A DNA stretch of 10,875 nucleotides from an uncultured Clostridia bacterium (GTDB lineage: Bacteria; Bacillota; Clostridia; Oscillospirales; Acutalibacteraceae), in contig CALWVC010000035.1 of assembly GCA_944384865.1 (NCBI GenBank), forward strand, positions 1 to 10,875, written 5' to 3'. Below are positions 1-6,620 of this stretch, in pieces (positions within the stretch are counted from its first letter, which is position 1; the number at the start of each line of letters is the position of its first letter). The position numbers and the translations under genes are program-made. Below the pieces are notes generated by a model. That model saw only the letters and a program-made list of their open reading frames with translations, did no database searches and had not been told where the DNA came from.

Positions 1-1010
1 ATCAGCTCTTTATCGTTGGCGATCTGTAAACCGGTCTGCTCAGACAAAATAGTATAAAACAGTTCCGGCTTTACAGAAACTTCTATTTTTACTCTACCCT
101 GTCCCAGATCAACCGACTGAATTTTACAATCGCGAATCTGCTCGCACTCTTTCACTTTTTCCAACATACCATTACAATCGCGGATGTGCTGCAAACCATC
201 TGCCGCATTTAAAACCGCGTCGCAGATGTCCCTGCGCACCCAGTGCTGCACACCCAGCGCTGTGATCCATTTGGGCAGTTCGATGGCAATCTCTTTCACA
301 GGAAACTCAAATAATACTTTGGAAATGATCTCACGTATTTCTTTTTCGTCCAATTCCAGGCAGTTGACCGGCATAACCGGAACCCCATATTTTTTGCTCA
401 TGTTTTCACATAGTGCTACCGATTTTGCAGACGCAGGTTCGGTACAGTTCATCAAAACCACAAACGGCTTGTGGATTTCCTGCAATTCGGTAATCACCCG
501 CTGCTCCGCCTCTTCGTATTCTTCCCGATCGATATCGCTGATGCTGCCATCGGTCGTAATGACAAGCCCGATCGTCGAATGCTCGTTGATCACCTTTCTG
601 GTGCCGATTTCCGCAGCCATGTTAAATGGAATCGGTTCTTCATACCATGGCGTCATCACCATGCGAGGCTGATTTTCCTCTATATATCCGATAGAGCTGG
701 GAACAATATATCCCACACAATCAATCATCCGCACATTGAAAGTCGCGTTGTCTTCCAGCTCTACCGTAACGGCTTCTTCCGGAATAAACTTTGGTTCGGT
801 GGTCATAATTGTTCGTCCGGCAGCGGATTGCGGCAGTTCATCTGTTGCCCGCTGCCGTATGTAATCCTGCTGGATATTCGGCAACACCAATGTATCCATA
901 AACCGTTTGATAAAGGTGGATTTCCCGGTTCGAACCGGTCCGACCACGCCGATATAAATATCACCCTGGGTTCGCTGTGCGATATCTTTATAAATATTGC
1001 GTTCTTCCAT
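1..1010 (-). CDS. spoIVA: Stage IV sporulation protein A, coat-basement ATPase (3' end cut by window edge)
   Basis: SpoIVA is the mother-cell ATPase that polymerises on the outer forespore membrane and anchors the spore coat and cortex assembly. I translated the minus strand from the ATG at 1008-1010; 336 complete residues are visible, against about 492 in Bacillus subtilis, so the C-terminal third lies off the left edge. The Walker A motif GPVRTGKST is at residues 24-32, the family-specific TIMTTEPKF stretch (Thr70/Thr71) follows, and the Walker B-like MIDCVGY contains Asp97, all at the same numbering as I recall for B. subtilis. The block TPWYEEPIPF and EIGTRKVINEHSTIG are also typical. A strong ribosome binding site (AAAGGGG) sits about 8 nt before the ATG. 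It starts 15 nt after the sipL stop and is almost certainly cotranscribed with it. No oddities are seen in the visible part. Confidence 0.97.
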   Translation of the reverse strand, partial: MEERNIYKDIAQRTQGDIYIGVVGPVRTGKSTFIKRFMDTLVLPNIQQDYIRQRATDELPQSAAGRTIMTTEPKFIPEEAVTVELEDNATFNVRMIDCVGYIVPSSIGYIEENQPRMVMTPWYEEPIPFNMAAEIGTRKVINEHSTIGLVITTDGSISDIDREEYEEAEQRVITELQEIHKPFVVLMNCTEPASAKSVALCENMSKKYGVPVMPVNCLELDEKEIREIISKVLFEFPVKEIAIELPKWITALGVQHWVRRDICDAVLNAADGLQHIRDCNGMLEKVKECEQIRDCKIQSVDLGQGRVKIEVSVKPELFYTILSEQTGLQIANDKEL

Positions 1011-1025
1011 CTCAATCACCCCTTT

Positions 1026-2555
1026 TTAGACAATGCTGGGAATCAGCAGCATTTTATCAGCAGTTAAAACATCTCCGGTCAGCTTATTCTGCTCCATAAT
1101 CACATCGGCAGCTGTGTTATATCGAACGGCGATATCCCAGACACTTTCTCCTGCGTTGGCAAAATACAGCGTCATTGCCGGTAGATCGCCCAACTGTTTG
1201 GGCTGATCCTCATGCAGTGTCAGATCGGTGATCAAATTGGTTTGCTGCAAATAGCTTGTAGTGCCTGAAAGCTGCAAATCACAGCGCATTTCCACCGTTT
1301 CATCACTGCTGATACTGTAGCTGCAATTTTCAGCACGCAGCGTCAGATCCGACTCTGAAAACGGATGCTGCATCTGCCGGCGATGCTCAAAATCAAAAGG
1401 CTTTTCATAATAGCTACAGCTGCCGCTCGCGTCGGTAGCCAACACGCCTGCATTTACTGTCCCGCGGCAAACCAGCTCACCGTTTTCATAAGAAAAGCTG
1501 CTGTTGACTACCATGCACCAGATATCAATAATATCCCCAACACCGCCGTTGATTTGCAGATTGCTTTTGACATTGAAAGTGCAGCTTGCATCCTCTATAC
1601 TCTGCCGAATCAGCAGCTTTTCTTTTGTTGGCTCCAATGCGTAGCGCGTACAGTATGCATCGGTAACCAGCTGCTCCTCTCGAGCATTACTGCCACAAAC
1701 GGTAATATTGACCTTTACACTGATCATGATACTGCGGCACTCTCCGTCCGCATTGGTATAAGGCTTGAGTTCACAGGCACAAACATCCATTTTAACAAAG
1801 GTGGCTGCGTCTTCTGTCAGTCCGTCCAGTTCAACAATCTGATTCAGCGGAAATTCAGTTTGTGCCTTTTCATAGCGCTGATCTTCAGACAAATACAGCA
1901 ACCGGATACATAAGCTGCCCTTAACTACTGCTTTGTTCGTCACGGTTTTGCAGCTGTCAAATACAGCCTCCGCGTCATATTTTATAATATTCAGCAGCGA
2001 ACCGTTGGACTGCCCCAACTCCAGCTCTTCATGCACTGTAAATTGCTTGGTTCGGCAGCCGATGGTTTCACATATGGGCATCGTCGTCTTGCGAATTTGA
2101 ATATCCGAACAGGTAGAATCAGAAACCGCGTCTTTTTCCATACATTTGGTAACGCTCAGATGCAGTGTCGCCGCGCCGTGAATATCCAGTTTTCGTTCGT
2201 TCACAGCCCGGCAATTCACATAATCGGTTTTGATTGTCGCGCTGACATTCGCACCGGAACAGTCTGATTTTGTATCCAGATTTTTCGAAAAGCTCACCGG
2301 CACCTCATAGCCGCGCAGTTCGCCCTGCTCCTTGCTGCAATATAACAGCGTGATATACGCCGTTCCATCTACCGTAATGAGATTGTTAGATACCAGACAG
2401 CTGTTGATTTTCGGAACAAGTGTGCATTTCAGAATTTTCTGAATATCCGGGCAGTAGTCGGGCAGCGTGAATTCACAGTCGATTGCCTGCTCTACACTGT
2501 CGTTGTACAGCGGTTCGTCTACGCACACACCGCGATAGGTCAGTTGCATATCCAT
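1026..2555 (-). CDS. sipL: SipL-like SpoIVA-interacting protein (SPOCS/DUF3794 domains plus C-terminal LysM)
   Basis: This 509-residue protein has the layout of clostridial SipL, which binds SpoIVA through its LysM domain and is needed for coat localisation around the forespore. The N-terminal part carries the SPOCS/DUF3794-type pattern LPDYCPDIQKIL followed by a beta-rich stretch ending in an LLYCSKEQGELRGYEVPVSF-like segment, and similar beta-rich segments recur through the middle. The last 49 residues (461-509) form a LysM domain (GESVWDIAVRYN, then LLIPSIV at the end). There is no signal peptide or membrane segment, which fits a mother-cell cytosolic protein. I chose the ATG at 2553-2555 because GGAG lies 7 nt upstream; the frame stays open to an earlier ATG at 2600, but that would overrun this ribosome binding site. 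Its position directly upstream of spoIVA strongly supports the SipL assignment. A generic DUF3794-LysM protein is the alternative. Confidence 0.85.
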   Translation of the reverse strand: MDMQLTYRGVCVDEPLYNDSVEQAIDCEFTLPDYCPDIQKILKCTLVPKINSCLVSNNLITVDGTAYITLLYCSKEQGELRGYEVPVSFSKNLDTKSDCSGANVSATIKTDYVNCRAVNERKLDIHGAATLHLSVTKCMEKDAVSDSTCSDIQIRKTTMPICETIGCRTKQFTVHEELELGQSNGSLLNIIKYDAEAVFDSCKTVTNKAVVKGSLCIRLLYLSEDQRYEKAQTEFPLNQIVELDGLTEDAATFVKMDVCACELKPYTNADGECRSIMISVKVNITVCGSNAREEQLVTDAYCTRYALEPTKEKLLIRQSIEDASCTFNVKSNLQINGGVGDIIDIWCMVVNSSFSYENGELVCRGTVNAGVLATDASGSCSYYEKPFDFEHRRQMQHPFSESDLTLRAENCSYSISSDETVEMRCDLQLSGTTSYLQQTNLITDLTLHEDQPKQLGDLPAMTLYFANAGESVWDIAVRYNTAADVIMEQNKLTGDVLTADKMLLIPSIV

Positions 2556-2702
2556 GTGGTTACTCCATTCCGCCGCTGCACACCGGCATGAAATTTTCAA
2601 AACAGGTTCTTATCTGTGCAGTATAAGGATAAGAGCTTGGCAAAAAGAGGAATGCATAATCTATATCGGCTGCATCTCCCCTTTTCCTGCGCGTTCTACA
2701 GG

Positions 2703-2731
2703 ATATTATGCACGCTTTGTCCCAATTATGA
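2703..2731 (-). promoter_or_regulatory. Predicted SigE promoter of sipL-spoIVA
   Basis: On the minus strand a -35 element TCATAAT (2725-2731) is followed by exactly 14 nt and then a -10 element CATAATAT (2703-2710). The SigE consensus I know from Bacillus is KMATATT-N14-CATACAHT, so the match is 6 of 7 and 6 of 8 with ideal spacing. SigE control would suit genes for the coat basement layer. Transcription would start near 2695, leaving an unusually long leader of about 140 nt before sipL. Confidence 0.55.
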
Positions 2732-2789
2732 CAAAACAATAGATACTGCGGTATTTCTGCTCTTTTGCACACTGCGTCACGATTACACA

Positions 2790-2835
2790 ATGCAAAATGG
2801 CCGGTCTGTGAAATGAACATTTCACAGACCGGCCA
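2790..2835 (-). terminator. Intrinsic terminator after the proC-spoIIM-xerD-DUF624 unit
   Basis: An 18-bp perfect inverted repeat, TGGCCGGTCTGTGAAATG at 2798-2815 and its complement at 2818-2835, is separated by only 2 nt. On the minus strand the stem is followed directly by TTTTGCATTG, a short U tract. Only the minus strand has this tract, so it should end transcription arriving from the DUF624 gene, about 150 nt after its stop codon. It also insulates the SigE promoter just downstream. Confidence 0.75.
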
Positions 2836-2988
2836 CGGCTGGCAGACCATATTTCGTTTGTTTCAACTATAATTTAAAAACTTGACACAGCTTTGAACAT
2901 CTATCAGAGGCTTTTTTATTTTTACGCCTGTTTTGATTGCCCTGTTATACAAAACATTCTGATAGCCGACGATAAAACCGTCATAAAA
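2836..2988. other. Non-coding stretch between the DUF624 gene and its terminator
   Basis: Together with the promoter and terminator to its left this is a gene-free gap of 433 bases (2556-2988). This part is AT-rich. It has a weak pair of 7-bp arms, CTATCAG near 2901 and CTGATAG near 2969, but no T-run placed as in a terminator and no open frame with a ribosome binding site. I see nothing else in it. Confidence 0.4.
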
Positions 2989-3969
2989 CTATTTTTTATG
3001 TTTTCCGCTTGATGGTTGGTCTTCATCGTCATCCGGCTTTAACAGACGCTGATCGCTGAATACCTGCTCCTGCTCAAACACCGAACGATGCACCATTTTT
3101 CCATTATGATATACAAACTCCGGCGTTTCTTCCTTCTTTTCAGAAAATCCGGCCTGCATATCAATCTCACCGGTAACAGCTTCCGAAGTTTCTTCCGGAT
3201 GCTTCTCATAATACGGATCCAGAATATATTTCTTAATCGGCGGAAAGGTAAAAAAAGCAACCGTATAAAAGATAAACCCAAAAAACAGCAGCAATGCAAA
3301 CAAAATCAAAAAGCCCCAGATAATAGCGTTTGCTGTCATTATCGCAGCATAAACAAACACAGCAGCCAAAAACAGCCAAACCGCTAAAATCAACGTCAGC
3401 AGCAGGTTACGCGGCAAACACAAAAACATGAAAATCGCGGCGTTTTTAATTATCTGACGCAGTTTCAGTTTCAGCGTTACAATCATCATGTAAATATAAT
3501 AACTCATAAATATCAAAAACGTGATACACATGAATGTAACGCCCAGACCCAATGTAGAAAACCATCCGGCCGGCGCAGTGCTGTAATAATAATACGCCAC
3601 ATACAGCAGCATCACGGCAATATACTGCAACAATGCAGTCAATAGACTCTGTTTAAAATTAGATAAAAACGCAGCTTTAAAATCGTCATAAAAAAAGCCC
3701 GGCACCCCGCGGACGTAATCCCTGCACAGCTTTATAACGGCCGCCGTAACAGGCCCCAATAATATAAAAGGTAAAAATACAAAAAAATTCAAAAACCAGA
3801 GGTCTCCAAACAACATTTGCAGCAGCGTTGCCAGACCCATGGATAAAAACATACAAACAATCGCCGCGGTCGCAAAAATCGCATTCATAATTAAAATTTT
3901 GAAAAACTGCTCTTTATAAGCCTCAAAATAACGAGATAGCGCATTCTTTTCCAACTGCTGCTTTGCCAA
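2989..3969 (-). CDS. DUF624 (YesL-like) polytopic membrane protein of unknown function
   Basis: A 326-residue integral membrane protein. About six hydrophobic segments lie between residues 24 and 245 (roughly 24-52, 58-82, 108-130, 139-165, 176-212 and 216-243). The motif GPVTAA at 72-77, followed by a charged loop ending in DDFKAAFLSNFKQS (95-108), is characteristic of the DUF624/YesL family, whose molecular role is not established. After FPPIKKYILDPYYEKHPEE comes a hydrophilic, acidic tail (about 250-326), ending with an Asp/Glu run and KHKK; this is longer than usual for the family. The start is TTG at 3967-3969, chosen because AAAGGAG lies about 8 nt upstream and the first in-frame Met is not until residue 29. 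It lies 19 nt after xerD and is the last gene of the spoIIM-xerD unit. Some YesL relatives sit beside sugar-transport genes, but nothing here suggests that role. Confidence 0.75.
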   Translation of the reverse strand: MAKQQLEKNALSRYFEAYKEQFFKILIMNAIFATAAIVCMFLSMGLATLLQMLFGDLWFLNFFVFLPFILLGPVTAAVIKLCRDYVRGVPGFFYDDFKAAFLSNFKQSLLTALLQYIAVMLLYVAYYYYSTAPAGWFSTLGLGVTFMCITFLIFMSYYIYMMIVTLKLKLRQIIKNAAIFMFLCLPRNLLLTLILAVWLFLAAVFVYAAIMTANAIIWGFLILFALLLFFGFIFYTVAFFTFPPIKKYILDPYYEKHPEETSEAVTGEIDMQAGFSEKKEETPEFVYHNGKMVHRSVFEQEQVFSDQRLLKPDDDEDQPSSGKHKK

Positions 3970-3988
3970 TATCTACACTCCTTTAATT

Positions 3989-4873
3989 TTACACATCCGC
4001 TCTGGGATGAAATCTGTTAAACGATTTTGCATATTTATTCTTTACCAACCGACCGTAAATTTGCGTAGAAGAAATATCGGTATGGCCGAGAATTTCCTTG
4101 ATATCTTTCAGATCTGCTCCGTTTTCCAACATATGTGCCGCCAGAGAATGCCGCAATGTATGGGGCGTAATAGACTTCTGAATACCCGCAGCCTGGGTAT
4201 AATACTTGATTATTTTCCATAGGCCCTGCCGCGTCAGACGGTCGCCGTTCATATTCAAAAACAGCGACTTCTCGCTTCGGTCTTTTACAATAGCCGGACG
4301 TATACGCAACATATAATCCGACAATACTTTGATTGCGGCGTTATACAGAGGAATAATCCGTTCTTTCCGATCGGTTCGGACCGTCAAGATCGAAAGCTGC
4401 ATATTCAGATCATCAACATTCAGATCAATTAACTCTGTTACCCGCAGACCTGTCTCATACAACAGCTCTAAAATCGTCCGATCTCTGCAGCCTTTTACGG
4501 TCAACAGATCCGGTTGGCGCAGAAGCGCTTCCACTTCCGCTTTGGTTAAAATCTCAGGCAGCTTTTTTTCCGCTTTGTCCAACTTGATCTGCCGCGTAGG
4601 ATTCATCTGAATCACATGCTGCATGATCAAATAATTAAAAAAAGATCGAACAGAAGAAAGCGAGCGCGTTAAAGTCGCAGGCGTTTTGCCCTGTTGCTGC
4701 AGAACATGCAGATACTGCTCAATCACGGGCGCGGTAACCTGTTCAAGCGGCTGCGACTCATGATCTAAAAATGCTAAAAACTGACGGATATCCCGCAGAT
4801 AAGATTCCAGCGTATTATGCGATGCGTTTTTGGTTTCACGCAGATAACCTGCATACGAGTCTAAATATTCCAT
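3989..4873 (-). CDS. xerD: Site-specific tyrosine recombinase, XerD type
   Basis: XerD works with XerC to resolve chromosome dimers at dif before division. The product is 294 residues, normal for Xer proteins. The N-terminal SAM-like DNA-binding domain spans about 1-90 and the catalytic domain about 105-294. Visible catalytic residues are Arg144 (ETGLRVTEL), His238 and Arg241 (HTLRHSLAAH), His264 (LGHTDISSTQIY) and the nucleophile Tyr273; the C terminus reads FHPRA, as in XerD. The beta-hairpin that normally reads GKG-x-KER reads RTDRKER (166-172), so the usual catalytic Lys position is Thr167. The start is ATG at 4871-4873 with GGGGGGAG 5 nt upstream; an in-frame GTG at 4877-4879 sits inside that ribosome binding site and is less likely. 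It follows spoIIM by 18 nt. In B. subtilis spoIIM and xerD (ripX) are also close neighbours, which supports both names. Confidence 0.88.
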   Translation of the reverse strand: MEYLDSYAGYLRETKNASHNTLESYLRDIRQFLAFLDHESQPLEQVTAPVIEQYLHVLQQQGKTPATLTRSLSSVRSFFNYLIMQHVIQMNPTRQIKLDKAEKKLPEILTKAEVEALLRQPDLLTVKGCRDRTILELLYETGLRVTELIDLNVDDLNMQLSILTVRTDRKERIIPLYNAAIKVLSDYMLRIRPAIVKDRSEKSLFLNMNGDRLTRQGLWKIIKYYTQAAGIQKSITPHTLRHSLAAHMLENGADLKDIKEILGHTDISSTQIYGRLVKNKYAKSFNRFHPRADV

Positions 4874-4891
4874 ATGCACTCCCCCCTTTTT

Positions 4892-5518
4892 TTAAAAATG
4901 AAAAAAACCGATAAACGCAGCGGACATTACCGCATCAATCGCTGCCGTTAAACCAACGCCGGCGAGCAATACTACAAACCGGAGCGAATACAACTTCAGA
5001 TCCCGAACCGGCTCAATGCCGGAACCGGTCAGCAACACGCGAAACAGCCGCACGGCAAAACAAAAGCATTCCTTCGCCGCCAATAACAACAGCAAACTGG
5101 AAACAAAAAGCCCGGGTAACAGTATCAATGCAAAAAAGCCCACGCCCTGTAATCCATGTATCAAATAAAGATAACCGCCGACCATACCCACGGAAGCGCC
5201 CTTGAAAATAACGATTCCAAAAGCGGCGACAAAACCCAGCGCGCACAAACCCAAAACATATGCGGCAACAAATAACATCAACTGCGCCAAAAACGAAGAA
5301 AGCAAAACTATGTAAAAAGGTTGTCCGCTGCGAGAAGACAGATACGCCTCAAAGACAGATTCCATCCCATAGCAATCTGTATTCGGTGCGACGCCGATCG
5401 CCCAGGCGCCTATCATCATCGACAGCAGAAAAACCAAAAACAGCGCGATCAACACGCGGTTTTTACGAAAAAATCCACCGGCATGACTGATACCATCCTG
5501 CAACAAATACCTGTTCAT
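4892..5518 (-). CDS. spoIIM: Stage II sporulation protein M, engulfment membrane protein
   Basis: SpoIIM is the polytopic membrane member of the SpoIID-SpoIIM-SpoIIP complex, which thins septal peptidoglycan and drives engulfment of the forespore. This 208-residue product has a basic N terminus followed by a hydrophobic segment (about 21-42), an exposed loop (43-66) with a Cys at 49, and four more hydrophobic stretches (about 68-105, 109-121, 124-148 and 178-206). The KGASVGMVGGY segment (106-116) matches the conserved SpoIIM loop. I chose ATG 5516-5518 because GGAGG is 5 nt upstream; the open frame extends to a TTG at 5569 but without a comparable site. It lies 52 nt after proC and 18 nt before xerD. 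The gene order with xerD matches Bacillus, minus the fur gene found between them there. Sequence identity to SpoIIM is modest, so context carries part of the call. Confidence 0.85.
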   Translation of the reverse strand: MNRYLLQDGISHAGGFFRKNRVLIALFLVFLLSMMIGAWAIGVAPNTDCYGMESVFEAYLSSRSGQPFYIVLLSSFLAQLMLFVAAYVLGLCALGFVAAFGIVIFKGASVGMVGGYLYLIHGLQGVGFFALILLPGLFVSSLLLLLAAKECFCFAVRLFRVLLTGSGIEPVRDLKLYSLRFVVLLAGVGLTAAIDAVMSAAFIGFFHF

Positions 5519-5570
5519 AAAAGCCTCCATAAGCATGTTCTGTTTCATACTTATGCCGGCGATGGACAAC

Positions 5571-6377
5571 TTATTCAGATTTTCCCAACTCGTCCGCCCG
5601 ATTTTTACAGGCGGTCATACCGCCCTTGATCACACCGTCCAGATGATGTTCAGCAAAATATTTCAAAGCTGCCTGCGTTGTTCCTTTGGGTGAAGTCACC
5701 ATATCAATCAGTTGCTGCGGTGTTTTGCCGCTGGATTGCAGCATCTTCGCGGAACCGGCCATAGTCTGAAACGTCAGCTTAGAGGCCATGTCTTCATCCA
5801 ATCCTAAAGCAACACCCTGTTCCACCATAGCTTTGACAAGCGCAAATACATAAGCAGGGCCGCTGCCGCTGACCGCCGTAACAGCATTGAGCTGTTTTTC
5901 TTCACAGGCAATCGCCAGCCCGGCGGTTTCGAAAATCTTGATTACCGCTTCAAATTCCTGTATGGATACTGGCGGCTCATAAGCCAGCGCAGACGCTCCC
6001 TGCAATAGAAGCATCGGCGTATTAGGCATCACGCGAATGACCTTACAGTCAAAACCAACCGCTTTTTTAATCGCAGCGATCGGCACACCGGCTGCGATGC
6101 TAACCAAACACTTGTCCGGCGTAATTGCGGTTTTGATCTCATCCAAAACATCCGGCAAAACCTGAGGTTTTACACAAAAAATAATATAATCACTTTTTTC
6201 AACCGTTTCGATATTCGAACTGCAAATATGTACGGATTGCTCCCCATAAACCCTCAGTTTTTCGCAGTCGCGATCAAATAAGTAAAGATCCTGCGGGTTG
6301 ACATAATTTGATTTTAAAAGCCCCTGGATCACAGCGGTCGCCATATTGCCTGCCGCGCCAATAATACCAACCTTCAA
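5571..6377 (-). CDS. proC: Pyrroline-5-carboxylate reductase
   Basis: ProC catalyses the last step of proline synthesis, NAD(P)H-dependent reduction of 1-pyrroline-5-carboxylate to L-proline, in the cytosol. The 268-residue product has the usual length. A Rossmann fold opens at residue 2 with GIIGAAGNM (GxxGxM at 7-12); further on come FCVKPQ, the signature RVMPNTP, VSGSGPAYVFAL and TSPKGTTQAAL near the C terminus, where SPGGTT is the more common form. The start is TTG at 6375-6377: GAGGGG lies 6 nt upstream and the protein then begins exactly at the Rossmann strand, MKVGIIG. The frame extends to another TTG at 6408-6410, but that one overlaps the -10 element of the promoter. It is the first gene of the minus-strand unit proC-spoIIM-xerD-DUF624. 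Confidence 0.95.
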   Translation of the reverse strand: MKVGIIGAAGNMATAVIQGLLKSNYVNPQDLYLFDRDCEKLRVYGEQSVHICSSNIETVEKSDYIIFCVKPQVLPDVLDEIKTAITPDKCLVSIAAGVPIAAIKKAVGFDCKVIRVMPNTPMLLLQGASALAYEPPVSIQEFEAVIKIFETAGLAIACEEKQLNAVTAVSGSGPAYVFALVKAMVEQGVALGLDEDMASKLTFQTMAGSAKMLQSSGKTPQQLIDMVTSPKGTTQAALKYFAEHHLDGVIKGGMTACKNRADELGKSE

Positions 6378-6409
6378 CGGTATCCCCTCTTCAAACAAAA
6401 GATATTGCA

Positions 6410-6438
6410 ATTATAACAAATAGGTTTGGGCAATGCAA
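6410..6438 (-). promoter_or_regulatory. SigA promoter of proC (extended -10)
   Basis: The minus strand shows TTGCAT (6433-6438), 17 nt, then TATAAT (6410-6415) preceded by TG one base away, an extended -10. Transcription would start near 6403, giving a leader of about 25 nt to the TTG start codon. It probably also supplies readthrough into spoIIM, xerD and the DUF624 gene. Confidence 0.8.
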
Positions 6439-6475
6439 CGCAAAAAAACAAAAATCTCAAATATTGATAGATAGT

Positions 6476-6553
6476 AACAATTTTATGTTAATTGTTTTAT
6501 GTTAAGTGCCTAAAATGTTATGTATACTTATTATGTAAACCACAAGTTGTGGT
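6476..6553. repeat. Palindromes and a 14-nt direct repeat upstream of proC
   Basis: Three operator-like elements sit between the spo0A terminator and the proC promoter. AACAATT (6476-6482) and AATTGTT (6490-6496) are inverted with a 7-nt spacer. TTTTATGTTAA occurs twice, at 6481-6491 and 6495-6505, with a 14-nt period. ACCACAA-G-TTGTGGT (6539-6553) is a perfect 15-nt palindrome. The region is AT-rich, which raises the chance level for the first two. No function can be assigned from sequence alone. Confidence 0.35.
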
Positions 6554-6575
6554 AGAAATGAATTTTATGGCAACT

Positions 6576-6606
6576 AAAAAAAGCGGCAGATCTACCTGCC
6601 GCTTTT
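6576..6606 (-). terminator. Intrinsic terminator of spo0A
   Basis: An 11-bp stem, AAAAGCGGCAG (6579-6589) with its complement at 6596-6606, closes a 6-nt loop and is followed on the minus strand by seven Ts (complement of 6576-6582). It begins 14 nt after the spo0A stop codon. The plus strand also has TTTTA after the stem, but no plus-strand gene ends here. Confidence 0.92.
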
Positions 6607-6620
6607 ACATGGTGTTTCTT

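Noticed and set aside
2616..2816. Plus-strand 66-codon open frame in the same gap
   Set aside because: No good ribosome binding site, Cys- and Leu-rich chance-like composition, and it enters the palindrome arm.
2560..2850. Minus-strand 96-codon open frame upstream of sipL
   Set aside because: It runs through the terminator hairpin and the SigE-like promoter, overlaps the sipL ribosome binding site, has no ribosome binding site of its own and resembles no family.
6523..6528. Plus-strand TATACT followed by a hairpin as a small RNA gene
   Set aside because: No acceptable -35 at proper spacing, and the hairpin is fully explained as the spo0A terminator.
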